Both the position numbers and the translations under genes were made by a program. Below, piece after piece: positions 5,423-5,469 of a DNA stretch of 5,469 nt; position 1 is the stretch's first letter; every line of letters begins with the position of its first letter. The notes beneath the pieces were generated by a model. That model saw only the letters and a program-made list of their open reading frames with translations. It made no database searches and was not told the origin of the DNA. Location of the stretch: positions 1 to 5,469 of the forward strand of contig JBGPBY010000497.1 of NCBI GenBank assembly GCA_041481485.1. The letters are read 5' to 3'. Source of the DNA: JBGPBY01 sp041481485 (GTDB taxonomy: Bacteria > Acidobacteriota > Terriglobia > 20CM-2-55-15).

Positions 5423-5469
5423 AGCTTCACGAATCGTTTCGAGCACCGCCTCGATGTTCTGAAAAAGAA
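5357..5469 (-). CDS. C-terminal tail of a probable DUF559-type (endonuclease-like) protein, runs off the right edge
   Basis: Only the last 36 codons are visible, ending at TGA 5359-5357. The first part (LFQNIEAVLETIREAV) resembles the final helix of DUF559 proteins, small relatives of the Vsr/restriction-endonuclease fold that typically end in a segment like VLENIEGVLETI. That recognition is from memory of the family on a short stretch, so it is tentative. The remaining 21 residues (from VRKREADHPC on) are encoded entirely by the palindromic element at 5301-5422, whose right border falls directly after the REA codons, where the conserved domain would normally end. The tail therefore looks like repeat DNA read as protein. 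The gene converges on the dehalogenase-like gene with 78 bases between their stops. The nuclease active site lies outside the window. Confidence 0.5.
   Translation of the reverse strand, partial: LFQNIEAVLETIREAVRKREADHPCRADNLRQHYNL

Noticed and set aside
1..5469. CRISPR array, tRNA, rRNA or a phage/defence system
   Set aside because: No regularly spaced direct repeats, no tRNA-like cloverleaf with expected invariant bases, and no integrase, toxin-antitoxin or defence domains were seen in any frame.

Overview
The window looks like chromosomal DNA from a heterotrophic bacterium of moderately high GC content. The mix of genes (a secreted GH95 glycosidase, a PQQ beta-propeller dehydrogenase, an exported MBL-fold protein and a Tat-type haloacetate-dehalogenase relative) resembles soil Acidobacteriota. 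That assignment is inference from gene content only; no rRNA or other marker gene is present.

Layout. Positions 1-4165 hold a tightly packed leftward gene set. Read in its own direction it runs: an exported metallo-beta-lactamase-fold protein (4165 to 3270, broken by a one-base frameshift), a GH95 alpha-L-fucosidase/galactosidase (3245 to 858) and a PQQ-dependent dehydrogenase (836 to beyond position 1). The gaps are only 24 and 21 bases, so these are probably one operon, and all three products carry export signals. A 150-bp divergent control region (4166-4315) contains a perfect 9-bp-arm inverted repeat overlapping a candidate promoter. It separates the operon from a rightward gene (4316-5278) for a Tat-exported alpha/beta hydrolase of the fluoroacetate/haloacetate dehalogenase type. 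The right end (5301-5422) is a nested palindromic element of about 122 bp. It overlaps the last codons of a leftward gene running off the right edge (5357-5469), whose visible tail resembles the C-terminus of DUF559 endonuclease-like proteins.

How the genes may work together. The leftward operon is plausibly a periplasmic sugar module: GH95 releases a terminal L-fucose or L-galactose, and the quinoprotein dehydrogenase oxidises a sugar or alcohol and passes electrons to the respiratory chain. The MBL protein's substrate is unknown. The divergent dehalogenase-like gene may share a regulator with the operon through the palindrome, but nothing in the sequence ties its chemistry to the operon. 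There is no gene-free stretch longer than 300 bases.

The observations most worth following are the nested palindrome that supplies the tail of the DUF559-like gene, the intact fluoride/carboxylate pocket of an apparently exported dehalogenase homologue with a shortened cap, the frameshift in the MBL gene, and the operator-like palindrome.
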